Source: Flavobacteriaceae bacterium Ap0902 (lineage in GTDB: Bacteria; Bacteroidota; Bacteroidia; Flavobacteriales; Weeksellaceae). From it: a stretch of DNA of 64,000 bases. Position 1 is the stretch's first letter; each line of letters opens with the position of its first letter. Location: positions 186,001-250,000 of the forward strand of contig WTFG01000003.1 in assembly GCA_009835005.1 (NCBI GenBank). Direction: 5' to 3'. A program made the position numbers and the translations under genes. The notes below the pieces were generated by a model. That model saw nothing but the letters and a program-made list of their open reading frames with translations, did not search any database and was not told where the DNA came from. Shown here in pieces: positions 9,580 to 18,094 of the stretch.

Positions 9580-10071
9580 ATGAAATATTTATTTTTACTA
9601 TTGATTCCATTTTTTGGTTTAGCACAAAATAAAATAGAGGTAAAAGGTAATACCAACGTGAGTAGTTTTAGCTGTGTGAACCTCAATCCAATTGTTACAA
9701 GCGCCAAGAGCAGTACGTCCTATAAGGAAGCACCCATATTAATACAGTTAAATGTAAAAGATTTTAAGTGTAATAATAAGAGAATGACCAAAGATTTTAG
9801 AAAGATGGTGGATATGGAAAACCATCCTTTAATCACCATTTCCAACCACCAGATTAGTCAAGTTAAACCTAATAACTTCGGTGCAGTTTCTAAAGTTGAA
9901 ATTAAAGGAAATCAAAACAACTACAATATCAATTTGATTAAAGATAATCAATACTGGATTGCTAGAAGATCATTTAATTTAAGTGATTTTGATCTAGAGC
10001 TCCCTAAAGTTTTGGGTGGTTTAATCTATTTAAAAGACCAAGTAGAAGTTACAATTAACATTCAACATTAA
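9580..10071 (+). CDS. YceI-like secreted protein
   Basis: 163 residues from ATG 9580. An in-frame upstream start at 9508 would have to translate through the terminator hairpin, so the signal peptide MKYLFLLLIPFFGLAQ fixes the true start. The body is YceI-like but shorter and more diverged: KGNTNVSSFSC, a central DMENHPLITISNHQI strand and a closing DLELPKVLGGLIYLKDQVEV segment. The Cys and basic residues differ from the upstream YceI gene, so it is not a recent duplicate. It is probably periplasmic; the ligand is unknown. Confidence 0.75.
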   Translation: MKYLFLLLIPFFGLAQNKIEVKGNTNVSSFSCVNLNPIVTSAKSSTSYKEAPILIQLNVKDFKCNNKRMTKDFRKMVDMENHPLITISNHQISQVKPNNFGAVSKVEIKGNQNNYNINLIKDNQYWIARRSFNLSDFDLELPKVLGGLIYLKDQVEVTINIQH

Positions 10072-10198
10072 TTTTGTTTTTAGTCTCTCTCCAAATTGCC
10101 AGTTTTTTAGGAGGAGTTATATAGCAATAGACCATCCAGCAATTATAACTTGCTAGATATATCCAGTTTGTTAACCTAATTTTTTAATAACATTTGGT

Positions 10199-10206
10199 TA
10201 TATTTG
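10199..10206 (+). promoter_or_regulatory. Minus-7 element of the symporter gene
   Basis: TATATTTG matches TAnnTTTG and lies 15 bases before ATG 10222. It overlaps a possible TTG start at 10204, which argues that translation begins at 10222. No well-spaced minus-33 TTG is clear. Confidence 0.45.
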
Positions 10207-10221
10207 AATTTTACTCAAATT

Positions 10222-11697
10222 ATGTTAACACCCCTTACTATTGCATTGTTAATTGGTGGTTACTTTGCACTCTTATTGATAATCTCCTACTTCACGAGCA
10301 AATCCACAGATAAGAATACCTTTTTCACAGGAAATCGGAAATCTCCTTGGATGGTCGTCTCTTATGGAATGATTGGTGCTGCGCTATCGGCAGTTACTTT
10401 TGTTTCTATACCTGGGAGCGTGGCGGTCAAAGGATTTTATGCGGCACAATTCTTTATGGGGAATATGGTTGGATATCTTTTTATAACCTTTGTCCTTATC
10501 CCCCTCTATTATAAATTGAACCTTGTTTCTATATATAGCTATTTAGAAAATCGCTTTGGTTGGTTTAGTTATAAAACTGGTTCCTTCTTCTTCATTGTAT
10601 CACAATCTTTTGGTGCTGGACTAAGAATGCTCTTAGCCATAAAAATTTTGCAAGTACTTTTTGGATTAGACGATTCCCATATGTGGTGGTTGGCTGTTAT
10701 ATTTCTGATTCTCATATTCTTGTACACCTTTAAGGCTGGAATCAAAACAATTGTATGGACAGACATGCTACAAACCACTTTTCTCTTATTAGCTGCATTG
10801 GCTATTGTTTGGGTCATTTTTGGAAAGATGGAACTAGGTGTGCTAGAAATTATAGATTTAGGAAAACAAAAAGGGTATTGGAAATGGTTTGATTTTGACG
10901 TAAAATCTGGTACCTATTTCTGGAAGCAGTTCATAGCTGGTATGCTAATAGCTATGGCGATGATGGGATTGGATCAAAATATGATGCAGAAAAGTCTAAC
11001 TTGCAAAAACGTTAGAGAGGCACAAAAAAATACTTTTGTATTTAGTTTTTCTGTAGCCATTGCACAAATATTGTTTCTTTTCTTGGGGATGATGCTTTTC
11101 CTTTTTGCAGATGTCCACAGCATAGATCTACCTACCAAAACATTTACACAAGATGGAGAAGTGGTAACAGCCATTGCTACAGATAAGGTTTTGCCCTTTT
11201 TAACTTTAAATTATTTCGGGATTTTTGCCTCTGTGATGTTTGTTTTAGGAACGGCAGCCGCAGCCTTTTCTAGTGTTGATTCTGCTTTGACTGCACTCAC
11301 GACTTCTTTCGCTTATGATTTTCTAGGAATAGAAAAACGTAAAAACCCTAAAACTTTAAAGACAATTACCCATATTGGGTTTAGTGTATTAATGCTCATT
11401 ATCATTCTGATATTTTCTAGATCTGGAAACAATGTTTTTGATTTAATCTTTGGACTTGCTGGCTATACTTATGCACCCCTTTTAGGATTATTCTTAATCG
11501 GTATTTTCACTAAAATAAAATTAAATGACAAGACGGTTCCTATCGCCGCACTAGCAACCCCTGTGATAGCATATTTCTTGAATGAATTTTTGCTAAATAA
11601 TTATGGTTTTAATATTGGTTTTCTAACGATATTCACGGGTGCCAGTATTACCATCATCCTATTATTACTATTTAGTTTAATCCCGTCTAAAAAATAA
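10222..11697 (+). CDS. Sodium:solute symporter (SSS family)
   Basis: About 491 residues with some 13 hydrophobic segments. It carries the SSS signature region early (GNRKSPWMVVSYGMIGAALSAV, then VSIPGSV) and later GTAAAAFSSVDSALTALTTS, which resembles the sodium-binding helix TM8. These transporters couple sodium entry to uptake of an organic solute. The stop codon lies one base before proC, so the two are probably one operon, which makes proline or a related amino acid a reasonable but unproven substrate. The start at 10222 is preferred because TTG 10204 sits in the promoter. Confidence 0.88.
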   Translation: MLTPLTIALLIGGYFALLLIISYFTSKSTDKNTFFTGNRKSPWMVVSYGMIGAALSAVTFVSIPGSVAVKGFYAAQFFMGNMVGYLFITFVLIPLYYKLNLVSIYSYLENRFGWFSYKTGSFFFIVSQSFGAGLRMLLAIKILQVLFGLDDSHMWWLAVIFLILIFLYTFKAGIKTIVWTDMLQTTFLLLAALAIVWVIFGKMELGVLEIIDLGKQKGYWKWFDFDVKSGTYFWKQFIAGMLIAMAMMGLDQNMMQKSLTCKNVREAQKNTFVFSFSVAIAQILFLFLGMMLFLFADVHSIDLPTKTFTQDGEVVTAIATDKVLPFLTLNYFGIFASVMFVLGTAAAAFSSVDSALTALTTSFAYDFLGIEKRKNPKTLKTITHIGFSVLMLIIILIFSRSGNNVFDLIFGLAGYTYAPLLGLFLIGIFTKIKLNDKTVPIAALATPVIAYFLNEFLLNNYGFNIGFLTIFTGASITIILLLLFSLIPSKK

Positions 11698-11698
11698 A

Positions 11699-12490
11699 AT
11701 GATGAATAAAATTGCCGTTTTAGGTACAGGCAACATGGGCAAAGCAATTATAAAAGGGCTACTGCAGAACAAGGTCTACCCACCAAGTGAAATCTACGCC
11801 ACGCGCAGGAATTTAAATCAAATCCAAGATTTAAAATCCTTAGGTATCCACACAAGTACAGATAATAGGAAAGTGGTAAGTGATTCCAAATGGATTATTA
11901 TAGCAGTAAAACCGCATATTGCAAGTACCTTGTTGGAAGAAATTAAATCAGATATAACTAGCAATCATGTTATTATCTCTATTGTAACAGGTTTTTCTAT
12001 TGCATCTATTCGTGATATTATTGGTATAAATGCCTCCATATACCGTGCTATGCCCAATACCGCTACCAGCATACAAGAAGGTATTACATGTATTGCAGGC
12101 GAAAGAAGTAACCCAGAGATATTGGGAAAAGTACAAGAAATATTTCAGCAATTGGGTGAAACCATTTTGATTGAAGAAAAATTGATGGATGCTGCTACGG
12201 TAATTGGGGCATGTGGAGTGGCTTATGCGTTGAGGTTTATGCGTGCCATGATGCAGGGTGCTATAGAAATAGGATTTGACGCCGAGACTGCATCTAATAT
12301 TGTGTCTCAAATGGTCAAAGGATCTGCCACCATGCTCATAGAAAATGGACTACATCCAGAACAAGAGATAGACAAAGTTACCACCCCAATGGGTTGTACT
12401 ATCGCAGGGCTTAATGAAATGGAACACCGTGGATTTAGTGCTGCATTGATCAAAGGAATTAAAACATCTTATCACAAAATAGAGAAATAG
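11699..12490 (+). CDS. proC: Pyrroline-5-carboxylate reductase
   Basis: 263 residues. An N-terminal Rossmann fold binds NADPH (AVLGTGNMGKAIIKGL), the central part includes VKPHIASTLL and YRAMPNTATSIQEGIT, and the C-terminal dimer domain contains the conserved SGPA-like region (here GACGVAYALRFM) and TTPMGCTIAGLNEME. It reduces pyrroline-5-carboxylate to proline in the cytoplasm. The length is normal. It starts one base after the symporter stop and abuts the next gene, so it sits mid-operon. The usual SGSGPAY motif reads GACGVAY, a modest departure. Confidence 0.93.
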   Translation: MMNKIAVLGTGNMGKAIIKGLLQNKVYPPSEIYATRRNLNQIQDLKSLGIHTSTDNRKVVSDSKWIIIAVKPHIASTLLEEIKSDITSNHVIISIVTGFSIASIRDIIGINASIYRAMPNTATSIQEGITCIAGERSNPEILGKVQEIFQQLGETILIEEKLMDAATVIGACGVAYALRFMRAMMQGAIEIGFDAETASNIVSQMVKGSATMLIENGLHPEQEIDKVTTPMGCTIAGLNEMEHRGFSAALIKGIKTSYHKIEK

Positions 12491-12730
12491 ATGGAAAAGA
12501 AAATCAAACTAATCTGGGATTTTAGAAATAGAGATGTAGAACATTTTGCGGAACACCATGCAAAGCACCTCAAAGAATTTCTGGAAAAAGAAAACTATGA
12601 ATTTGTACATACAGGGATAGAGCTAATCCATGAACATCATGCGATAGCATATATGGTGGTAGATGAAAAAGATATGCTTAGATTTAGAGATGCCTTAAAA
12701 CCGCACCGAGCAGCGTATTACAAAGCATAA
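12491..12730 (+). CDS. Small conserved His-rich cytoplasmic protein
   Basis: 79 residues with no signal peptide or membrane segment, starting immediately after the proC stop. It contains an EHFAEHHAKHLKEFLEKE helix and HTGIELIHEHHAIAYMVV, giving eight His in total. Predicted alternation of helix and strand suggests a small ferredoxin-like fold. I do not recognise a named family. Its place directly behind proC and before a shared terminator implies co-expression. The His clusters could bind a metal, but that is only a suggestion. Confidence 0.7.
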   Translation: MEKKIKLIWDFRNRDVEHFAEHHAKHLKEFLEKENYEFVHTGIELIHEHHAIAYMVVDEKDMLRFRDALKPHRAAYYKA

Positions 12731-12735
12731 AAATT

Positions 12736-12769
12736 AATCCCTCATTAACCACAAAAGCAATGAGGGATT
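12736..12769. terminator. Bidirectional terminator between convergent genes
   Basis: AATCCCTCATT and AATGAGGGATT arms enclose a 12-base loop. It separates the proC operon from the convergent ctlX gene. Confidence 0.85.
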
Positions 12770-12785
12770 TATTATGTGAAATCTT

Positions 12786-13724
12786 TTAAGCTTCTGCTTT
12801 CGGCAAAAAAACCTCTGCCATCATACATCTTGCACTACCCCCTCCTAATGTTTCTATGGTTGGAATAGAAACCGCTATGATTTCGTTATAACTTTCTATC
12901 CTTTTGATCTGCTCTGCTGTTAGAGAATCATAGGCGCTTTGAGACATAACCAAAAAGTTCTTCTCACCATTACTTACTTGCAGCATATTGCCAGCGAAAT
13001 GATTCATTTGTTCTTCTGTAATCTCGATGATTTCTTTCCCAGAATTTACAATGGTTTCCGTCACGAATTTTCTTTCGTCTACATCATCTATTGTATCTAG
13101 ACAGATCACCACATATTGATCTGCAACACACATCATCACATTGGTATGATATATAGGAAGACGCTGCCCCTCTACAGATTGATTAGCTGTAAAGACAATA
13201 GGGGTGTAACCAAAATCATCTGCAAATTCTATTAATAGATTCTCATCCGTCCTATCGGAAAGAGCTGCATAAGCCAATCTATTTTCTCTATCCAAAATAA
13301 TGCTTCCTGTACCTTCCAGAAATAATTCCTCTTCCTCTGCCCCAGAATAATCTATGGTTTCTATAATTTTAAAACCATTTTCTTCTAATATATCCAATAC
13401 GTCTTCCCTTCTTTCTGCACGTCTATTTTCTGCATACATGGGGTATAAACCTATTCTACCATCTTGGTGCATAGAAATCCAATTATTTGGAAAAATAGAA
13501 TCAGGTGTTCTTGGCTTTAGTGTGTCCTTCACGGTAATCACCTTGACACCTTTATCACGCAATTGATCCACCATAGCATTAAATTCCTTTAATGCTTTTT
13601 TTTGAATCTCACCTTCTCCAGATGTAGGCTCATGTTGGAAAAAATTATTTTCGGCTGTTTCTGCATTAAAATAAAATGCCACAGGCTCAATCATTAGAAT
13701 AGTATCTGTAGTCTGTTTTTTCAT
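12786..13724 (-). CDS. ctlX: Arginine deiminase-related hydrolase (CtlX-like, citrulline hydrolase)
   Basis: 312 residues from ATG 13724; an in-frame ATG at 13739 adds five residues. It belongs to the guanidino-modifying superfamily. PDSIFPNNWISMH carries substrate-binding Asp/Asn, LEGTGS the catalytic acid region, IYHTNVMM the catalytic His and GGGSARCMMAEVF the nucleophilic Cys. Relatives named CtlX hydrolyse citrulline; others act on dimethylarginine or arginine. It is convergent with the proC operon, and ornithine from citrulline could feed proline metabolism, which is inference. All catalytic residues appear intact. Confidence 0.78.
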   Translation of the reverse strand: MKKQTTDTILMIEPVAFYFNAETAENNFFQHEPTSGEGEIQKKALKEFNAMVDQLRDKGVKVITVKDTLKPRTPDSIFPNNWISMHQDGRIGLYPMYAENRRAERREDVLDILEENGFKIIETIDYSGAEEEELFLEGTGSIILDRENRLAYAALSDRTDENLLIEFADDFGYTPIVFTANQSVEGQRLPIYHTNVMMCVADQYVVICLDTIDDVDERKFVTETIVNSGKEIIEITEEQMNHFAGNMLQVSNGEKNFLVMSQSAYDSLTAEQIKRIESYNEIIAVSIPTIETLGGGSARCMMAEVFLPKAEA

Positions 13725-13778
13725 ACTGCGAAAATACATGAATTTTTCAAATCAAAACATTTAAATTTTTATTAAAGT

Positions 13779-14876
13779 TTAAACAATATCATAGAACTTT
13801 CCGGGCAACGGCTCTACCAAATTCTTGAGTTCCAAGTCTAATAAAATTGGCATTAATTGATAAGAAGCCATACCAGATTCTATCGCCAAAAAATCTATGT
13901 GCTTTTTCCCGTGACTTCTCAATAAATTATAGACTTTTTGTTCTATGGCTGTAAGGTCTACAAATAATTCTTTTTGCAAACTTTTCCTTTCTTTTTTGGG
14001 TGCAATATTCAGATATTTTAATAGATCATTGGCCTCTGTCAATAGAAATGCTTTGTGATTTTTAATCAAATAATGACAACCCATAGAAGTTACATCCGTC
14101 ACTCTTCCAGGCACAGCGAATACATCTCTGTTGTAATTATTGGCATGGGTAGCCGTGCTCATTGCCCCACCTGCAATAGCAGATTCCACCACAATCGTAG
14201 CATGACAAAGACCTGCTATAATTCTATTTCTTCTTAAAAAATTCACAGCCTCTGGCATGTGAAAACTAGAAAATTCTGTGAACAAACCACCTTTTTCCTG
14301 CATTTCAATGCCAATTTTTTCATTGGATTTTGGGTATATTTGATTCAAACCATGAGCTAAAACACCAATGGTTTGTAAATCATTCTCTATAGCGGCTTTA
14401 TGCGCTTCTGCATCCACACCCAATGCTAATCCGCTCACGATAGTGATAGGCTGATTACGCAAATCTTTGATTAATTCATGAACAAACTCCTTTCCCCTAG
14501 CAGTCATCTTGCGTGTACCCACCACCGCGACAAATTTCCCATGCTCTAAATTTATGTTCCCTTTTTGGAAAACCACAGGTGGAGCATCCACACACTCCTG
14601 TAACATTTTAGGATATGTCACATCTCCCCAAGTAGAAATTTTAATAGCATATTTATTACTGATCTCTAGTTCTCTCTCTACCAGATTCCAAATTTCTGCT
14701 GATCCAATTTGTTCTGCAATTCCTAAATTTAGGCCAACTATACTGTTCTTGCCTTTATTTGATAGTTTCCAAATTTCCTCTGCAGAATCAAAGTTTTGCA
14801 ATAATTTTTTCACAGATTTACTTCCCAAACCTTTCACATAAGATAAGGCCATGATATATTTACTTTCTGCAGTCAT
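13779..14876 (-). CDS. dprA: DNA-processing protein DprA
   Basis: 365 residues. An N-terminal SAM-like helical part has a helix-hairpin-helix (YVKGLGSKSVKKLL). The Rossmann-like DprA core follows, with VVGTRKMTARG, SGLALGVDAEAHKAAI, GLNQIYPKSN and PGRVTDVTSMGCHYLI. A C-terminal winged helix ends the chain. DprA loads RecA on incoming single-stranded DNA during natural transformation. The length is standard. It is divergent from the HU-SPOR gene. Confidence 0.95.
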   Translation of the reverse strand: MTAESKYIMALSYVKGLGSKSVKKLLQNFDSAEEIWKLSNKGKNSIVGLNLGIAEQIGSAEIWNLVERELEISNKYAIKISTWGDVTYPKMLQECVDAPPVVFQKGNINLEHGKFVAVVGTRKMTARGKEFVHELIKDLRNQPITIVSGLALGVDAEAHKAAIENDLQTIGVLAHGLNQIYPKSNEKIGIEMQEKGGLFTEFSSFHMPEAVNFLRRNRIIAGLCHATIVVESAIAGGAMSTATHANNYNRDVFAVPGRVTDVTSMGCHYLIKNHKAFLLTEANDLLKYLNIAPKKERKSLQKELFVDLTAIEQKVYNLLRSHGKKHIDFLAIESGMASYQLMPILLDLELKNLVEPLPGKFYDIV

Positions 14877-14992
14877 ACAATAGAATTTCTAATAAGTGCC
14901 TAAAGATATCCTTTAAATCTGTAAAAAATTAGATATTTTCAGTATAAATCATCTAATCATAGATTTAAACATGAGAGTTATTAACAAAACAG

Positions 14993-15000
14993 TATCTTTG
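14993..15000 (+). promoter_or_regulatory. Possible minus-7 element for the HU-SPOR gene
   Basis: TATCTTTG matches TAnnTTTG. A second match, TAAATTTG at 15049-15056, overlaps an apparent upstream start at 15044 and abuts ATG 15062, so the longer reading frame start is unlikely. Confidence 0.4.
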
Positions 15001-15061
15001 TTAATATCTTAAAACATTTTTTATGATATAATAATCAAGATAATTGGTTAAATTTGTCTTT

Positions 15062-16021
15062 ATGAATGTGGAGAAAAATATTATAGATTTACTATATAAG
15101 TACGACTGTGTAATCATCCCAGAGTTTGGTGGATTTTTGGCTCATAGAAAAAGTGCTGTTTTTCACCCGATGGATTATACTTTTGATCCTCCTAGAAAAG
15201 TAATAGGTTTTAATAGCGATTTAATTCATTCGGACGGATTATTAGCGCATGAAATTGCCAAAAAGAATAACCTTTCTTATACGGAAGCTCTAGAAACCAT
15301 CCATGAAATGGTTAAATCCTGGAAGGAAACTATGGATGCTGGTAAAACTTTAGAAATAGATTCTTTAGGTTCTTTTAAAATCATAGATTCTAAATTAGAA
15401 TTCTCACCTAACAAGGACCTAAATTTTTCTTTTGATAGTTTTGGAATGTATCCAGTTCAAGGTCAATATATCTTGCGTGAAACCAAAGCAGAAACTACAG
15501 AAACCAGACAAACAGGTGGTTGGCTATCCTACGCCGCTGCCATAGGATTTGCGGTTATGGCTGGTACTGCTGCATTCTTTGCGAACGACAATTTGATTCA
15601 ACCCCAATTGAGCAGTGTACTACCCCTATTGGATAATCAAATAACGATTAATAGAACGATAGAAAAGCCCGTAGCTCCTGTAATTAATTTACAGATGGAT
15701 GACGATAAAGAAACTAACACCTTGGAGTCTTCTACCATAAACAATGCTCCGCTAGAGAAACCTAGCATCAATACCGAAGAAGCATCATTGGATTTATCTG
15801 TTAAAACATACCAAGTAATTGGGGGTTCTTTCAAGGTTTATTCTAAAGCGATGGAGCATCAGGCATATTTAAAGAAAAAAGGATATGAGCGTGCAGTCAT
15901 TGTTGGCAAAGTGGGAAACTTCTATATGGTAGCGTTTGATACTTTTAATAATCTAGAAGATGCTGCTGAATACAAAAGAGAATTAGAGAAAAAAGGATTT
16001 GACGTTTTTATGCGACCATAA
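15062..16021 (+). CDS. HU-like / SPOR-domain membrane protein
   Basis: 319 residues. The N-terminal part (residues 1-115) is the prokaryotic HU/CCDC81-type pair, with VIIPEFGGFLAHRKSA, the linker PPRKVIGFN and a second domain ending LEIDSLGSFKI. One membrane helix follows (about 160-180, SYAAAIGFAVMAGTAAFFA). A periplasmic spacer leads to a C-terminal SPOR domain (about 245-319, beginning YQVIGGSFKVYSKA), which binds denuded septal peptidoglycan. The architecture suggests a link between DNA or a cytoplasmic partner and the division site. Adjacent dprA and thioesterase are not obviously related in function. Confidence 0.88.
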   Translation: MNVEKNIIDLLYKYDCVIIPEFGGFLAHRKSAVFHPMDYTFDPPRKVIGFNSDLIHSDGLLAHEIAKKNNLSYTEALETIHEMVKSWKETMDAGKTLEIDSLGSFKIIDSKLEFSPNKDLNFSFDSFGMYPVQGQYILRETKAETTETRQTGGWLSYAAAIGFAVMAGTAAFFANDNLIQPQLSSVLPLLDNQITINRTIEKPVAPVINLQMDDDKETNTLESSTINNAPLEKPSINTEEASLDLSVKTYQVIGGSFKVYSKAMEHQAYLKKKGYERAVIVGKVGNFYMVAFDTFNNLEDAAEYKRELEKKGFDVFMRP

Positions 16022-16044
16022 ACTTTTATATTAGATAAAATTTT

Positions 16045-16081
16045 AGACCTTTGTGAACCTAAATCACAAAGGTCTTTTTTT
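16045..16081 (+). terminator. Terminator hairpin that also forms the thioesterase leader
   Basis: 12-base arms AGACCTTTGTGA and TCACAAAGGTCT around a seven-base loop, then seven T residues. The T tract ends directly before ATG 16082, so almost no room remains for a separate promoter. Confidence 0.85.
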
Positions 16082-16618
16082 ATGGATAAAGTTAAAACAC
16101 CCAATGATTCACTCACAATTATGACGAATATTGTGTTGCCTAATGAAACCAATTATTTGAATAATTTATTTGGCGGTGAATTACTCTCTAGGATGGACAA
16201 AGCATGTTCTATTTCTGCTAGAAGGCATGCACACACCCATAGAGTGGTTACAGCGTCTGTGAATCAAGTGAGTTTTGAAGTTCCTATTCCCGTAGGTAGT
16301 ATCGTGAAGATAGAAGCTAAAGTGACCAGAGCTTTCAATTCTTCTATGGAGATAATTTCTGACGTTTGGTTAGAGGATCCTTCTACAGGACAAATCATTA
16401 AGACCAATCAAGGAATTTATACTTTTGTCGCGGTAGATGCGAATAACAAGCCTATACCAATTCCTAAAATTGTCCCTCAATCACAGGAAGAAAAAGATAG
16501 ATATGATGCGGCTCTTAGAAGAAAGCAATTAAGCCTAGTCATTGCTAAGAGAATGGATCCACAAGATGCCACAGAATTAAAAGCACTATTTGCACAGAAA
16601 GAAGAGGGCAGCAACTAA
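16082..16618 (+). CDS. Hotdog-fold acyl-CoA thioesterase (YciA/BACH type)
   Basis: 178 residues. The motif LPNETNYLNNLFGGELLSRM followed by DKACSISARRH is the hotdog active-site helix, with Asn and Asp as expected for acyl-CoA hydrolases; VTASVNQVSFEVPIPVGSIV completes the core. It would release free fatty acid and CoA in the cytoplasm. The start at 16082 is supported because DSLTIM and the following residues align with family N-termini. It begins right after a terminator T tract, so it may depend on read-through from the HU-SPOR gene or on an unseen promoter. Confidence 0.9.
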   Translation: MDKVKTPNDSLTIMTNIVLPNETNYLNNLFGGELLSRMDKACSISARRHAHTHRVVTASVNQVSFEVPIPVGSIVKIEAKVTRAFNSSMEIISDVWLEDPSTGQIIKTNQGIYTFVAVDANNKPIPIPKIVPQSQEEKDRYDAALRRKQLSLVIAKRMDPQDATELKALFAQKEEGSN

Positions 16619-16620
16619 AT

Positions 16621-17058
16621 TTATCTTTTAGATTCAAAAAAACTTTGTATTAATGCAGTAGACCTTTCCGCCATAAGCCCAAACGCTACTTTGGTTTTAG
16701 GATGGAGGGGTGTATTAAACTTTCGATATCCACGGTGGGTATCCTCTGCCGCAAATATGACTCTGCTAATTTGAGACCAATACAAGGCTCCTGCACACAT
16801 GTTACAGGGTTCTAAGGTCACATAGAGTGTACAATCCCTTAAATATTTACCTCCCAGAAAAGAGGAGGCAGAAGTTATGGCTTGCATTTCTGCATGTGCC
16901 GTTACATCGGTAAGGGTTTGTGTCAAATTATGAGATCTTGCAATGACTTTATTGTTAGTAACTATAACGGCTCCCACAGGAATCTCATCTCGCTCAAAGG
17001 CTGCCTCTGCTTCTTGAAAAGCCAAGTTCATGAAATATTGGTCTGAATATAATTCCAT
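16621..17058 (-). CDS. tadA: tRNA adenosine(34) deaminase
   Basis: 145 residues from ATG 17058; the longer upstream frame overlaps the glycosyltransferase and is not needed. Zinc-deaminase motifs are complete: TAHAEMQAI (zinc His, catalytic Glu) and TLEPCNMCAGAL (two zinc Cys). It converts A34 to inosine in tRNA-Arg(ACG). Length and motifs fit TadA rather than guanine deaminase, though paralogues are hard to exclude. It lies four bases after the glycosyltransferase stop and converges on the thioesterase with a two-base gap. Confidence 0.88.
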   Translation of the reverse strand: MELYSDQYFMNLAFQEAEAAFERDEIPVGAVIVTNNKVIARSHNLTQTLTDVTAHAEMQAITSASSFLGGKYLRDCTLYVTLEPCNMCAGALYWSQISRVIFAAEDTHRGYRKFNTPLHPKTKVAFGLMAERSTALIQSFFESKR

Positions 17059-17062
17059 AAGG

Positions 17063-18058
17063 TTATGATTTATAAAAATGATTGGGAAAAGCCTCTTTTG
17101 GATCTTGATTAAATACATTCAGCATGATTTGAGAACGTATAAACCCCATACCATACATTTCAAATTGAATAAAAGTGGTGATACATGATAAAATTCCAAC
17201 CTTTAAAGATTTATTCTGTATGGCTGCTACCACAAAAATAAATGCAAAATAAACCCCGAATAGTGCTACAAATTGCCATAACCCGAAAAAGGATAAAACT
17301 ATAGCAACGGCCAATCCCAAAATAAAAATTGTAGGGAACCAAAAAGTAATAGAATTGTATGCTGGATGTCTTTGATTTAAAATAGGTCTTGCGATACCAA
17401 AAGCTTTCACTTGTCTACCGAATTGCTTGAGTGTAGCCCTGCGTTTATGATATACATACGCTTTCGGAAACCATCTACTCTTAAAACCTTTTTCCCAAAG
17501 TGTCAATGTTAAATCTGGATCCTCTCCCACTCTTAAATCACTAAAACCGCCAGTGGCTTCAAAGGCCTCACGCGACATGCCCATATTAAAACTTCTGGGT
17601 TGAAATTTATCTACCTTTTGTTTTCCTCCTCTAATCCCACCAGTTGTGAGAAAAGAAGTCATAGAGAAGTTAATTGCTTTTTGCAAAGCAGAAAAATCTT
17701 GATGAGATGCATCTGATCCTCCAAAAAAATCTACATAATTATTTTCTAATTCTTTTAGAACCTCCGCTATATAATGCGGTGGAACAATCGTATCAGAATC
17801 TAAAAAGATGAAATAATCTCCGCTCGCTTTTTGCATTCCATAGTTTCGGGACAGCCCAGGGCCAGAATTTAGCTTTTTATAATAAAAAATAGCTAATTTA
17901 TCGCTAAACAAATCCACCACTGGTTTCAGGTCTACTGTAGAACCATCATCTACTATGACAACTTCAAAATTGCGGTTAGATTGTTGCGTCAAAGATGTCA
18001 GCAAGTCTTTAAGTTCTTCTTCTCGCTGATAAACCGCAATGATAATGGATGCATTCAA
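17063..18058 (-). CDS. Membrane-anchored family 2 glycosyltransferase
   Basis: 331 residues beginning at a TTG codon (18058); no in-frame ATG gives the full first strand SIIIAVYQREEELKDLLTSL. The GT-A core has VIVDDGST (nucleotide-sugar Asp), FIFLDSDT (DxD-like metal motif) and VGEDPDLTLTLWEKG with the catalytic acidic residues. Two or three hydrophobic segments at the C-terminus anchor it in the inner membrane. The acceptor could be polysaccharide or lipid. It is followed immediately by tadA. Confidence 0.88.
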   Translation of the reverse strand: MNASIIIAVYQREEELKDLLTSLTQQSNRNFEVVIVDDGSTVDLKPVVDLFSDKLAIFYYKKLNSGPGLSRNYGMQKASGDYFIFLDSDTIVPPHYIAEVLKELENNYVDFFGGSDASHQDFSALQKAINFSMTSFLTTGGIRGGKQKVDKFQPRSFNMGMSREAFEATGGFSDLRVGEDPDLTLTLWEKGFKSRWFPKAYVYHKRRATLKQFGRQVKAFGIARPILNQRHPAYNSITFWFPTIFILGLAVAIVLSFFGLWQFVALFGVYFAFIFVVAAIQNKSLKVGILSCITTFIQFEMYGMGFIRSQIMLNVFNQDPKEAFPNHFYKS

Positions 18059-18094
18059 GGGGGATAGATTTAATTTAAATATACCAAAATTTAA

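Noticed and set aside
10204-10221. TTG start for the symporter
   Set aside because: It lies inside the TATATTTG minus-7 element, so it would not be on the transcript.
16621-17118. Longer tadA start overlapping the glycosyltransferase
   Set aside because: The first 20 residues are the glycosyltransferase 3' end in another frame; ATG 17058 gives the standard length.
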